From NCBI GenBank assembly GCA_019419625.1, contig DXZO01000036.1:1-21780 (forward strand): a stretch of 21,780 bases of DNA, in the 5' to 3' direction. This DNA is from Collinsella sp. Lineage in GTDB: Bacteria; Actinomycetota; Coriobacteriia; Coriobacteriales; Coriobacteriaceae. The notes under the pieces are model-generated. The model saw only the letters and a program-made list of their open reading frames with translations. It made no database searches and was not told where the DNA came from. Numbering within the stretch: the stretch's first letter is position 1; every line of letters begins with the position of its first letter. Both the position numbers and the translations under genes were made by a program. This document shows positions 14,029 to 20,822 of this stretch, in pieces.

Positions 14029-16101
14029 CTATCGAACCGAAGAATCGCCCGTGGCAGAAGATGTGTCGGGCTCGTTGTAGATGGCGCCGAGCACATCGCG
14101 CACAACATGTAGGGCAATGGCCGAACCACCGCCGCCCTGCTCCAGGACGGTGGCGATAACGTACTTGGGGTCGTCGGCGGGAGCATAGGCGCAGAACCAG
14201 GAATACTCGTCCTCGCCGCTTTTCTCGCCGGTGCCCGACTTACCGTAGACCTGCGGCGTCAAGTTGGTAAAGTGCGACGCCGTAGTGGCGGATGTCGAAT
14301 AGATAACGTCGTGCATGCCGTTGCGCACCAGTGTCAGATCGGCATCACTGTTAATCTTGGCGGTGAGGCGCTTTTTGGAGCCCTTGCCGTTGTAGATATA
14401 GGCATCGCCCCCGTCGCCGTCACGCGAGACAGCGGAAAGAAACACGTGAGGTGTGAACTGCTTGCCACCGTTGGCAAGCCCCATATAGGCGCACGCCATC
14501 TGCAACGGCGTCACCAAGATATCGCCCTGTCCGATGGCAATGTTGGTCATGTCGCCCGCGTTCCACTTGCGATCGTCTGCCGAGGCATCGGAAAAGAAGG
14601 ATTCCTTCCACTCGGCATCGGGAATACGCCCGGCGCCTTCACTGGGAAGGTCGATGCCGCATGTCGAGCCCAAACCCCAACGGCGGAACATCTCCTGCAG
14701 GCCCTCGGGGTTGTCCTTGTCATAGAAGAACGCCTTGCCAATATCGTAGAAGACTGGGTCGCACGAATTAGCGATGCCCGACTGAAGCGTCATGGTTCCA
14801 TGACCGGAGTGCAGCCAGCAGTACTTGCCCCACTGCTTGCCCAGGCCCGTCCAATAGCCCGTGCAGTCCGTGGTTTGAGACGAGGTGTAGGTACCATATT
14901 CGAGCGCGGCAAGTGAAGTCAGCGGCTTAATGGTCGAAGCCGACATGTACTGGCCGCCAATGGCGCGATTGAGTAGGGGGTGCGAGCCCTCATCGTCATT
15001 GAGCTCGGTCCACACGTCGTTGGAGACGCCGCCGATAAACACCGACGGATCAAATTTGGGCTCGCTGGCCATACCCAGAATCTCGCCATTGTTGGGGTCG
15101 AGGCACACCACCGCACCGTTGCCGGCATTGCTGTAGCCCGATTGCTTAGCGCGCGCGATGGCATCGACAAGAGCCGTCTCGCAGGCTTGCTGAATGGCAA
15201 GGTCGATCGTGAGCTTGACATCGGAGCCCGCACGTGGGGGCACGGCGCCAGCCTGTCCGGTAACGTTACCCGAGGCGTCGACCTTTACTGTCTGTTCACC
15301 GCGAATGCCCTGGAGCAGGTTTTCGTAATAGCTCTCCACGCCCGCCTGGCCTACGATGTCGCCCGACTGGTAGGTGATCTTACCCGCAGACTCGTTGGTG
15401 TCCTCGGAGGCCTTCTTGTTCTGCGCCTCGAGCTGCTCGGAGGTAATGGTGCCGGTATAGCCCAAGATATGGCAGGCGGTCTCGCCATACGGGTACTGGC
15501 GCTCGGTGCGCTCGGCGATCCTCACGCCGGGAAACTCACCGGCGTGCTCCTGGATGTAGGCGACAGTAGAGCGACGCACGTCAGTCGCAATGGTATGCAG
15601 GCTCTGCGCGCCTTCGGAATTGTCCTGGATATTGCGCAGCACCGCGACATACGGCATGCCGAGTACATTAGCGAGATGACGCACCAGCACCTTGTCGCCG
15701 GCAAGGTCGCGATAGGCGACGACAGCAAGCGAGGGACGGTTTTGCACCAGCGCGACGCCGTTGCGGTCCAAAATGCGGCCACGAACGGCAGGCGTGGTAA
15801 CGGTACGGGTCTGATTGCTCTGTGCCTGCTTGTCGTAGTAGTCAGACGAAACCATCTGCATGCCCCACAGCTTAACGGCAAGCGCGGCAAACATCGCGCC
15901 CACACCGGTGGTGAGGATAGAAAAGCGGCCCTTAAAGGCGGTGGCGGCCGTATTGCCCTCGCCCTCGGTGGCGCGCGGGGCCGTTCCGTGCTGCGTGTCG
16001 TAGGTAAAGCGGGAGTCGCCGCGGCGCATGATGACCAGCGTGACCACAATGGCCACGACCAGCACGATACCGGCGATAACAACCGTCATCTGGGAAGACA
16101 T
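14029..16101 (-). CDS. mrdA: Penicillin-binding protein 2 (class B elongation transpeptidase)
   Basis: It cross-links peptidoglycan outside the membrane in partnership with RodA. In the 690 residues the transpeptidase motifs are Ser389-T-I-Lys392 (SxxK), Ser446-Cys-Asp448 (SxN/SxD) and Lys621-Ser-Gly (KTG type), the last in YGKSGTGEKSG. The dimerisation domain shows RGRILDRNGVALVQNRPS at about 107-124. Unusually, two hydrophobic segments precede it: 6-25, then a basic stretch with a 33-residue polar linker, then the canonical anchor at 61-84. The ATG at 16101 has GGGGAGG 7 nt upstream, so the extra segment is translated. It lies 13 nt after mreD and 9 nt before rodA. Confidence 0.95.
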   Translation of the reverse strand: MSSQMTVVIAGIVLVVAIVVTLVIMRRGDSRFTYDTQHGTAPRATEGEGNTAATAFKGRFSILTTGVGAMFAALAVKLWGMQMVSSDYYDKQAQSNQTRTVTTPAVRGRILDRNGVALVQNRPSLAVVAYRDLAGDKVLVRHLANVLGMPYVAVLRNIQDNSEGAQSLHTIATDVRRSTVAYIQEHAGEFPGVRIAERTERQYPYGETACHILGYTGTITSEQLEAQNKKASEDTNESAGKITYQSGDIVGQAGVESYYENLLQGIRGEQTVKVDASGNVTGQAGAVPPRAGSDVKLTIDLAIQQACETALVDAIARAKQSGYSNAGNGAVVCLDPNNGEILGMASEPKFDPSVFIGGVSNDVWTELNDDEGSHPLLNRAIGGQYMSASTIKPLTSLAALEYGTYTSSQTTDCTGYWTGLGKQWGKYCWLHSGHGTMTLQSGIANSCDPVFYDIGKAFFYDKDNPEGLQEMFRRWGLGSTCGIDLPSEGAGRIPDAEWKESFFSDASADDRKWNAGDMTNIAIGQGDILVTPLQMACAYMGLANGGKQFTPHVFLSAVSRDGDGGDAYIYNGKGSKKRLTAKINSDADLTLVRNGMHDVIYSTSATTASHFTNLTPQVYGKSGTGEKSGEDEYSWFCAYAPADDPKYVIATVLEQGGGGSAIALHVVRDVLGAIYNEPDTSSATGDSSVR

Positions 16102-16114
16102 CTACGGGCCTCCC

Positions 16115-16681
16115 CTATTTGAGCTTACGGGTCTTGGGCTTAAAGCGCATGCCCGCCTGACGCCCACCGCGTGCGGAGAACCCGTAGCCAGACTGCGGCG
16201 CGACGCCGGACATCAAAAACGGAACGGCGACCAGGCCCGTCAAAATCGAGGACGGCAGGGCGTGTCCAAAGATCGCCACGACAAAACTCGACTCCAGACC
16301 CATAAACAACAAGATAATGCTGTAGATCACGTTAATGGCAAACGCGAAGGCGCCCACCGTGATGCCGCGAGCGCTCGGGGTGCCGCCCATCTGACCGGCG
16401 GCACTGTGCACCAGGGCAAAGCTGCCCACTGTCAGCAACAGCGACATCACACCCACCGGCACGGCAGCCGACAGGTCGTAGAACAGACCACAGCAAAAAC
16501 CGCAAATGACGGCCCGCGTGGGGTCGCCCGAAAACACACCCAGACACACCAGGACAATCATAAAGTTGACGCGACCGCCCGCGATAGAGATCTGCGGAGC
16601 CAAGCCCGCCTGCAGTAGGACGCAGACAATGGCAGCGATCGCAAAAGCGCGGGAGCCAGCCCCCTGTTCGTGTAGATCCAT
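16115..16681 (-). CDS. mreD: Rod shape-determining protein MreD
   Basis: A small multi-pass membrane protein of the elongation machinery, linking MreC and MreB to the synthases. Counted from the preferred ATG (16681) it has 188 residues with about five hydrophobic segments: AIAAIVCVLLQAGLAP; FMIVLVCLGVFSG; a segment around FCCGLFYDLSAAVPVG; AFAINVIYSIILLFMG; and a last one. The GDPTRAVICGFCCGLFYDL stretch matches the MreD pattern of a Gly-rich region followed by a D near the second helix. An ATG two codons earlier is only 1 nt from the GGGAGG site and therefore unlikely. Its basic C-tail ends KTRKLK. It lies 12 nt after mreC and 13 nt before mrdA. Confidence 0.9.
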   Translation of the reverse strand: MDLHEQGAGSRAFAIAAIVCVLLQAGLAPQISIAGGRVNFMIVLVCLGVFSGDPTRAVICGFCCGLFYDLSAAVPVGVMSLLLTVGSFALVHSAAGQMGGTPSARGITVGAFAFAINVIYSIILLFMGLESSFVVAIFGHALPSSILTGLVAVPFLMSGVAPQSGYGFSARGGRQAGMRFKPKTRKLK

Positions 16682-16688
16682 GGACATG

Positions 16689-16694
16689 CCTCCC
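16689..16694 (-). promoter_or_regulatory. Ribosome-binding site deciding the mreD start
   Basis: GGGAGG on the minus strand, its first base overlapping the mreC stop codon. It is 7 nt from the ATG at 16679-16681 but only 1 nt from the ATG at 16685-16687, which favours the second ATG. Confidence 0.65.
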
Positions 16695-17686
16695 TATTCG
16701 CTCGAACCGGAATCATCGGACGCATCGGAGCCGTCGTCCGAGCTGTCGTCTTTGGACTTGGTGGCCGCATCACGCGAGGTGCCCTGCGGCGTACTGTTGG
16801 CGCTGCTCACATCCTCGTCCGAAGCCGACTGCTCGTCGGTCAGCGACGTAATGACCAGCACTTCCTCGTTGTTTTCCGCCGTTGTCTGGGCGCGCACGAC
16901 GATGGTGTAGTACACATCGTTGGCAGACTTTTCTACCGAGGAGACCGTACCGAGCGGCAGGCCTTTGGGAAACACGCCGCCGATACCCGAGGTCACGATA
17001 ATGTCGCCCACCTTCACATCGGAGTCGACACTCACGTGCTCCAGGCGCAGGGTACCGTCGGGCTGCCCCTGCAGCATGCCCTGAGCGCGCGTATCCTGCA
17101 CCATGGCGGACACGCCCGAGTTCTCATCACCGATCAGGCGGACGGTGGAAGTCTTAGCCGAAACCTCGATAATCTGACCGATGACACCGGCAGAGCTCGT
17201 CACGGGCATGTTGATGGTAAGGCCGTCGGCAGAGCCCTTGTCGATGGTGACCGTCGAGGTCCAGGCATCGCCCGAAGCGCCGACAATGCGGGCCGCGGTG
17301 GACTTGAGGTTGTAGGTCGATTGCAGACCGACCAGGCTCTCGAGTCGCTCGGCGGTCTTTTGAGCCTCCGAGAGCTCGGCGACCTTTGACGTCAGGACCT
17401 CGTTTTGCTTCTTAAGCTCGTCGAGGGTGTCTTGCGAAGCCGTAAGGTTAGAGAACACGTTTCCGATTGCGTTAAAGGGCGCGGCCACAGCCGAGCCCAC
17501 AAAACGCACCGGCGAGGTAATCGTCGTCACGCCCGAACGCACGGCATGAATCGGCCCCGCTTCGCCCTCGCGAATGTAAAACGTGAGGAGCAGCACCGAA
17601 ATCACGCTGAAAACAATCAACGGGCGCATACCCGTTGATTGTCGCTTGGTATTCAGATTTGAAGAGAAACCCGAAGATCGTGCCAA
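16694..17686 (-). CDS. mreC: Rod shape-determining protein MreC
   Basis: MreC is a bitopic scaffold outside the membrane that activates the PBP2-RodA pair. The 330-residue protein has one membrane helix (about 22-38), a coiled coil (about 80-119: LDELKKQNEVLTSKVAELSE), and then the two beta-barrel domains with SVRLIGDENSGVSAMV-like and VGDIIVTSGIGGVFPKGLP signatures. A Ser/Asp-rich disordered tail of about 47 residues (284-330) is added at the end. The start is a TTG at 17684-17686 with GGTGG 7 nt upstream; the ATG at Met20 lies against the membrane helix and has no good ribosome-binding site. It lies 21 nt after mreB. Confidence 0.95.
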   Translation of the reverse strand: MARSSGFSSNLNTKRQSTGMRPLIVFSVISVLLLTFYIREGEAGPIHAVRSGVTTITSPVRFVGSAVAAPFNAIGNVFSNLTASQDTLDELKKQNEVLTSKVAELSEAQKTAERLESLVGLQSTYNLKSTAARIVGASGDAWTSTVTIDKGSADGLTINMPVTSSAGVIGQIIEVSAKTSTVRLIGDENSGVSAMVQDTRAQGMLQGQPDGTLRLEHVSVDSDVKVGDIIVTSGIGGVFPKGLPLGTVSSVEKSANDVYYTIVVRAQTTAENNEEVLVITSLTDEQSASDEDVSSANSTPQGTSRDAATKSKDDSSDDGSDASDDSGSSE

Positions 17687-17707
17687 ATGGAATCCACCTT
17701 TTGGAAA

Positions 17708-18751
17708 TTAAGCATTGGTCTGGACGAAGCCACCGTCAAACGCGTTGGCCTCGAGCACGCGGGCACAGCCGTTGACGACGTTGTCGAGCGCCGTAGGGCT
17801 AACGTTGACCGAAACGCCGGTCTCATCGCGCAAGCGCACGTCGAGACCGCGCAGCAGCGCACCGCCGCCGGTCAGTAGAATGCCGTAGTACATAAGGTCC
17901 GAGGCAAGATCGGGCGGCGTGGCGTCGAGGGCGTCCTTGACGGCCTTGGCCATCTCGTCGAGCGGCTTGTTGAGCGCGCGACGAATCTCCTCGCTCTCAA
18001 TGCGCACAGTCTTGGGAAGACCCGTGATCACGTCACGGCCGTTGACCTCGACGTCGAGCTCGTCCTTGAGCGGCACGGCAGAACCGACCTTGATCTTGAT
18101 GTCCTCGGCCGTGCGCTCGCCGATAGCCAGGTTATAGGCATCGCGAACATGGGTAAGGATAGCCTGGTCAAACTCGTCACCGGCAATGCGGATAGACTGC
18201 GACACGACAATACCGCCCATGGCGATAACAGCGACCTCGGTAGTACCGCCGCCGATATCGATAACCATAGAGCCGGTCGGCTCCTCGACAGGCAAGTCGG
18301 CGCCGATGGCAGCGGCCATGGGCTCCTCGATCAGGTATGCCTGGCGGGCACCGGCCTGGATCGTAGCCTCAAAAACAGCGCGCTTCTCGACCGACGTGAC
18401 GCCAGAGGGGACGCAGACGACGACGCGCGGACGCGGCGTCCACGGATAGCGCTTCTCGGACGCCTTGTCGATAAAATAGCGAAGCATGGCCTCAGTAACG
18501 TCGAAGTCGGCGATAACGCCGTCCTTAAGAGGACGAACGGCCACAATGTTACCGGGCGTACGGCCGAGCATGCGCTTTGCCTCGATACCGACAGCCAGGA
18601 TGCGCTCATCGTTCTTGTCGATGGCGACAACGGAGGGCTCGCGAATGACGATGCCCTTGCCGCGCACGGAGACAAGCGTATTGGCGGTGCCGAGGTCGAT
18701 GGCAAGATCGCCCGCATAGCTACCGAAGAACATATCCATCAAAGAAAACAA
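17708..18751 (-). CDS. mreB: Actin-like rod shape-determining protein MreB
   Basis: MreB forms membrane-bound filaments that guide wall synthesis along the cell length. The actin-fold ATP-binding motifs are present: DLGTANT (19-25), DIGGGTTEVAV (165-175) and TGGGALLRG (294-302), with EEPMAAAIGADLP between them. The 347 residues are family length. The start is a TTG at 18749-18751 with AGGAG 5 nt upstream; ATGs at codons 5 and 7 are 17 nt or more from that site. It is the first gene of mreBCD-mrdA-rodA and the three genes after it. I could not find a convincing promoter in the 115 bp upstream. Confidence 0.97.
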   Translation of the reverse strand: MFSLMDMFFGSYAGDLAIDLGTANTLVSVRGKGIVIREPSVVAIDKNDERILAVGIEAKRMLGRTPGNIVAVRPLKDGVIADFDVTEAMLRYFIDKASEKRYPWTPRPRVVVCVPSGVTSVEKRAVFEATIQAGARQAYLIEEPMAAAIGADLPVEEPTGSMVIDIGGGTTEVAVIAMGGIVVSQSIRIAGDEFDQAILTHVRDAYNLAIGERTAEDIKIKVGSAVPLKDELDVEVNGRDVITGLPKTVRIESEEIRRALNKPLDEMAKAVKDALDATPPDLASDLMYYGILLTGGGALLRGLDVRLRDETGVSVNVSPTALDNVVNGCARVLEANAFDGGFVQTNA

Positions 18752-18811
18752 CGCAACTCCTGATGTGTTGGATGATTGCTGGAAAACTACTAGCCCATCA
18801 TACTAGCGCAA

Positions 18812-18844
18812 GCCCGGCACCTCACTTGCGGTGAAGCACCGGGC
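18812..18844 (-). terminator. Strong hairpin after the TPR gene, probable terminator
   Basis: Arms 18812-18825 and 18831-18844 form a 14-bp stem on the minus strand (GCCCGGTGCTTCAC with GTGAGGTGCCGGGC, three G-U pairs) with loop CGCAA. It starts 22 nt after the TPR stop. The bases after it (TTGCGCTAG) are not a real U tract, so termination may be partial and some transcripts may run into mreB. It could instead be an RNA-processing or regulatory hairpin in an mreB leader. Confidence 0.6.
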
Positions 18845-18866
18845 AGCGCCAAATCTCATAAGGTCA

Positions 18867-20162
18867 CTACTGGTTGTCAGCGGCGGAGAGATCGATGTCG
18901 AGCGAGGAGACGGCCCAACCGATATGGTTGTCGGAGCGCACGAACTTGACGGTGTACTCCTGCTCGCCGCCCTTGGACAGCGACGCCTTGACCTTAGCGG
19001 TGGTCTCGGTCATAGACTGATCCATGCCCTCGATGGAGACGGTGGCGCCCTGCGGAATCGAGGAAATGATCATCGACTTGGCGTCCTCGGACAGGCTGGA
19101 GGCCAGACAGGACTCGGCCTTAGCGGTATCGCCGTCACCTGCGGCCTGGAACAGGTCGGTGACAACAGACTCCTGCGAGGGGAAGCCCAAGCCGCGCGTG
19201 TAGGCAAAGCCAAGACCGCCTGCGGCAAGGACAATCAGCAGAAGCAGCACCAGGAAAACCTTGAGGCCCGTATGGCGATGGCGACGACGGACCTTGGCCT
19301 CCTTGCGGTCCTGCTGAACCATCTCGGACTCGGACAGGGTGAAGAAGCCGGTGTCAGAGGGGTCGGGCATAAACTGACCGGTAGCACCCGTGGGGTCGAG
19401 CGGGTCGACGGCCGGAGCATCCATCGCGGGAGCCGGAGCCGTGGCCATGGCCGTCTGGGCCGAAAGCGCAGCGAGGGAATCTTGCACGCGGGCAAGCTCA
19501 TCGGCCTGCTCGGGCGTGAGCTGGTAGATGCCATCGGCGGTGGCGGCGTTAAAGGCATCGAGCGCGTCAGAGGGGCGACCGGCGGCAGAGAGCGCCTCAC
19601 CCATACCGGCATTAAGCGCACGCGTGTCGTCGCGCGGACCGGCAAAGTCGATGGCCGTGCGGTAGGTCTCCACGGCGTCTGCCGGACGGCCGAGCTTAAT
19701 AAAGCAGCGGCCAAGATCGCCAAGGGCGGCGGCAGGAGCCGGGTTGGCCCCATCGATAGCGGCCTGACGGAAGGCAGTGCCGGCGTTAGCATAATCGCCC
19801 GACTGGAACAGAGCGTTGCCCAGGCCCAGATAGGCCTTAAACGGCGTGGCATAAGATGCATCCTGCGTTGCGGCAGAGAACGCCTGGGCTGCGGTCGTAT
19901 AGTCACCCACGGCAGCAAGCGCCTTACCGCGGTTGGTGAGCAGCGCGCCGCGCTTGCCATAGGTGCCGTCGTTGAGGGCGGCGGCGTAGGCCTCGGCGGC
20001 CTCGGCATACATACCCAGGTGCATCAAGGCGTTGCCGCGCAGATGGTCGGCCTCGCCCATGATCTCACTGGGGGTCTTTGCCGCACCGAGCATCTGGGCG
20101 GCAGCGGAATAATCACCCGCGCGATAAGCGGCGCGGCCCTGTTGGATCAGCTGGCTATTCAA
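18867..20162 (-). CDS. TPR-repeat protein with one membrane helix and an extracytoplasmic C-domain, function unknown
   Basis: 431 residues in three parts. Residues 1 to about 225 hold tandem tetratricopeptide-like repeats (AAYRAGDYSAAAQML; GNALFQSGDYANAGTAFRQA; LGDLGRCFIKLGRPADAVETY), a surface for protein contacts. After a Pro/Ala-rich linker and the basic cluster KVRRRHRH comes one membrane helix (301-321), so the repeats should face the cytoplasm. The outer domain (about 330-431) has the look of a small NTF2-like or DUF4878-like fold; this is a guess. The start is a TTG at 20160-20162 with AAGGGG 6 nt upstream, 12 nt after the cyclophilin gene, with which it forms an operon. Confidence 0.75.
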   Translation of the reverse strand: MNSQLIQQGRAAYRAGDYSAAAQMLGAAKTPSEIMGEADHLRGNALMHLGMYAEAAEAYAAALNDGTYGKRGALLTNRGKALAAVGDYTTAAQAFSAATQDASYATPFKAYLGLGNALFQSGDYANAGTAFRQAAIDGANPAPAAALGDLGRCFIKLGRPADAVETYRTAIDFAGPRDDTRALNAGMGEALSAAGRPSDALDAFNAATADGIYQLTPEQADELARVQDSLAALSAQTAMATAPAPAMDAPAVDPLDPTGATGQFMPDPSDTGFFTLSESEMVQQDRKEAKVRRRHRHTGLKVFLVLLLLIVLAAGGLGFAYTRGLGFPSQESVVTDLFQAAGDGDTAKAESCLASSLSEDAKSMIISSIPQGATVSIEGMDQSMTETTAKVKASLSKGGEQEYTVKFVRSDNHIGWAVSSLDIDLSAADNQ

Positions 20163-20174
20163 GGAAGTCCCCTT

Positions 20175-20717
20175 TTACTCGTGAACGATCTCGACATGGA
20201 CGATCTCGTCGCCGGCACGCAGCTGCGAAATCACATCGAGGCCCTCGACCGTGGTGCCAAAGACGGTGTAGCCAGAGTCGAGGTTATGCTGGGCGCCCAG
20301 GCAGAAGTAGAACTGCGAACCAGCGGAATCGGGATCCATGGAACGTGCCATGGCAAGCGCGCCGTCGACGTGGCTGTTACGCGGATTGGTAGCGAACTCG
20401 CCCTTGATGCAATAACCAGGACCACCGGTACCGGGCATGCCGTCGGGGCCTTCAAGGCCGGCGGCGACATCGGCGCCGGACATATCGCGGGTATTGGGGT
20501 CGCCGCCCTGGATCACAAAACCGGGCACATAGCGATGGAACTTAAGCCCATCATAAAAACCCATCGTGGAAAGCTCGCAGAAGTTCGCCACGTGGATGGG
20601 GGCGCCCTCGCCGTCAAACTTGACCTTAATGGTACCCTTCGACGTCTCGATCACCGCGCACTCATCGCCGGCGAGCTGGTACTCGGGCGTGTAGAGCTCT
20701 TTCTTAAAACCAAACAT
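20175..20717 (-). CDS. Cyclophilin-type peptidyl-prolyl cis-trans isomerase
   Basis: Catalyses cis-trans isomerisation of bonds before proline. Cyclophilin signatures are plain: FHRYVPGFVIQGGDP (with the catalytic Arg), ALAMARSMDPDSAGSQFYF and GYTVFGTTVEGLDVI. The Trp important for cyclosporin binding in human CypA is replaced by Leu (HNLDSGYTVFG), common in bacteria. The ATG at 20717 gives 180 residues beginning MFGFKKELYTPEYQLAG and has GGAAGGA 5 nt upstream. The frame stays open for 34 more codons, but these overlap the promoter at 20757-20786 and are not expected to be translated. There is no signal peptide, so it is cytoplasmic. First gene of a two-gene unit with the TPR protein. Confidence 0.93.
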   Translation of the reverse strand: MFGFKKELYTPEYQLAGDECAVIETSKGTIKVKFDGEGAPIHVANFCELSTMGFYDGLKFHRYVPGFVIQGGDPNTRDMSGADVAAGLEGPDGMPGTGGPGYCIKGEFATNPRNSHVDGALAMARSMDPDSAGSQFYFCLGAQHNLDSGYTVFGTTVEGLDVISQLRAGDEIVHVEIVHE

Positions 20718-20756
20718 GTGGTTCCTTCCTCGTGCGTTTAAAGCATATTTGTTCGA

Positions 20757-20786
20757 ATTGTAGCAATAAGCACAGGCTTTCATCAA
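20757..20786 (-). promoter_or_regulatory. Sigma-70-type promoter of the cyclophilin-TPR unit
   Basis: On the minus strand TTGATG (20781-20786) and TACAAT (20757-20762) are separated by 18 nt. A TGC immediately before TACAAT makes an extended -10. The predicted start near 20750 gives a leader of about 33 nt. Confidence 0.7.
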
Positions 20787-20822
20787 TTGCGCACGCAGGT
20801 TATACCGCTTATGCCGCATTAA

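Noticed and set aside
18831..20741. A 636-codon plus-strand open frame opposite the TPR and cyclophilin genes
   Set aside because: It is a mirror of codon bias on the opposite strand; the cyclophilin motifs prove the minus strand is coding.
20718..20819. An N-terminal extension of the cyclophilin (34 extra residues)
   Set aside because: It overlaps the predicted promoter, has no ribosome-binding site and looks unlike any cyclophilin; the ATG at 20717 has a good site.
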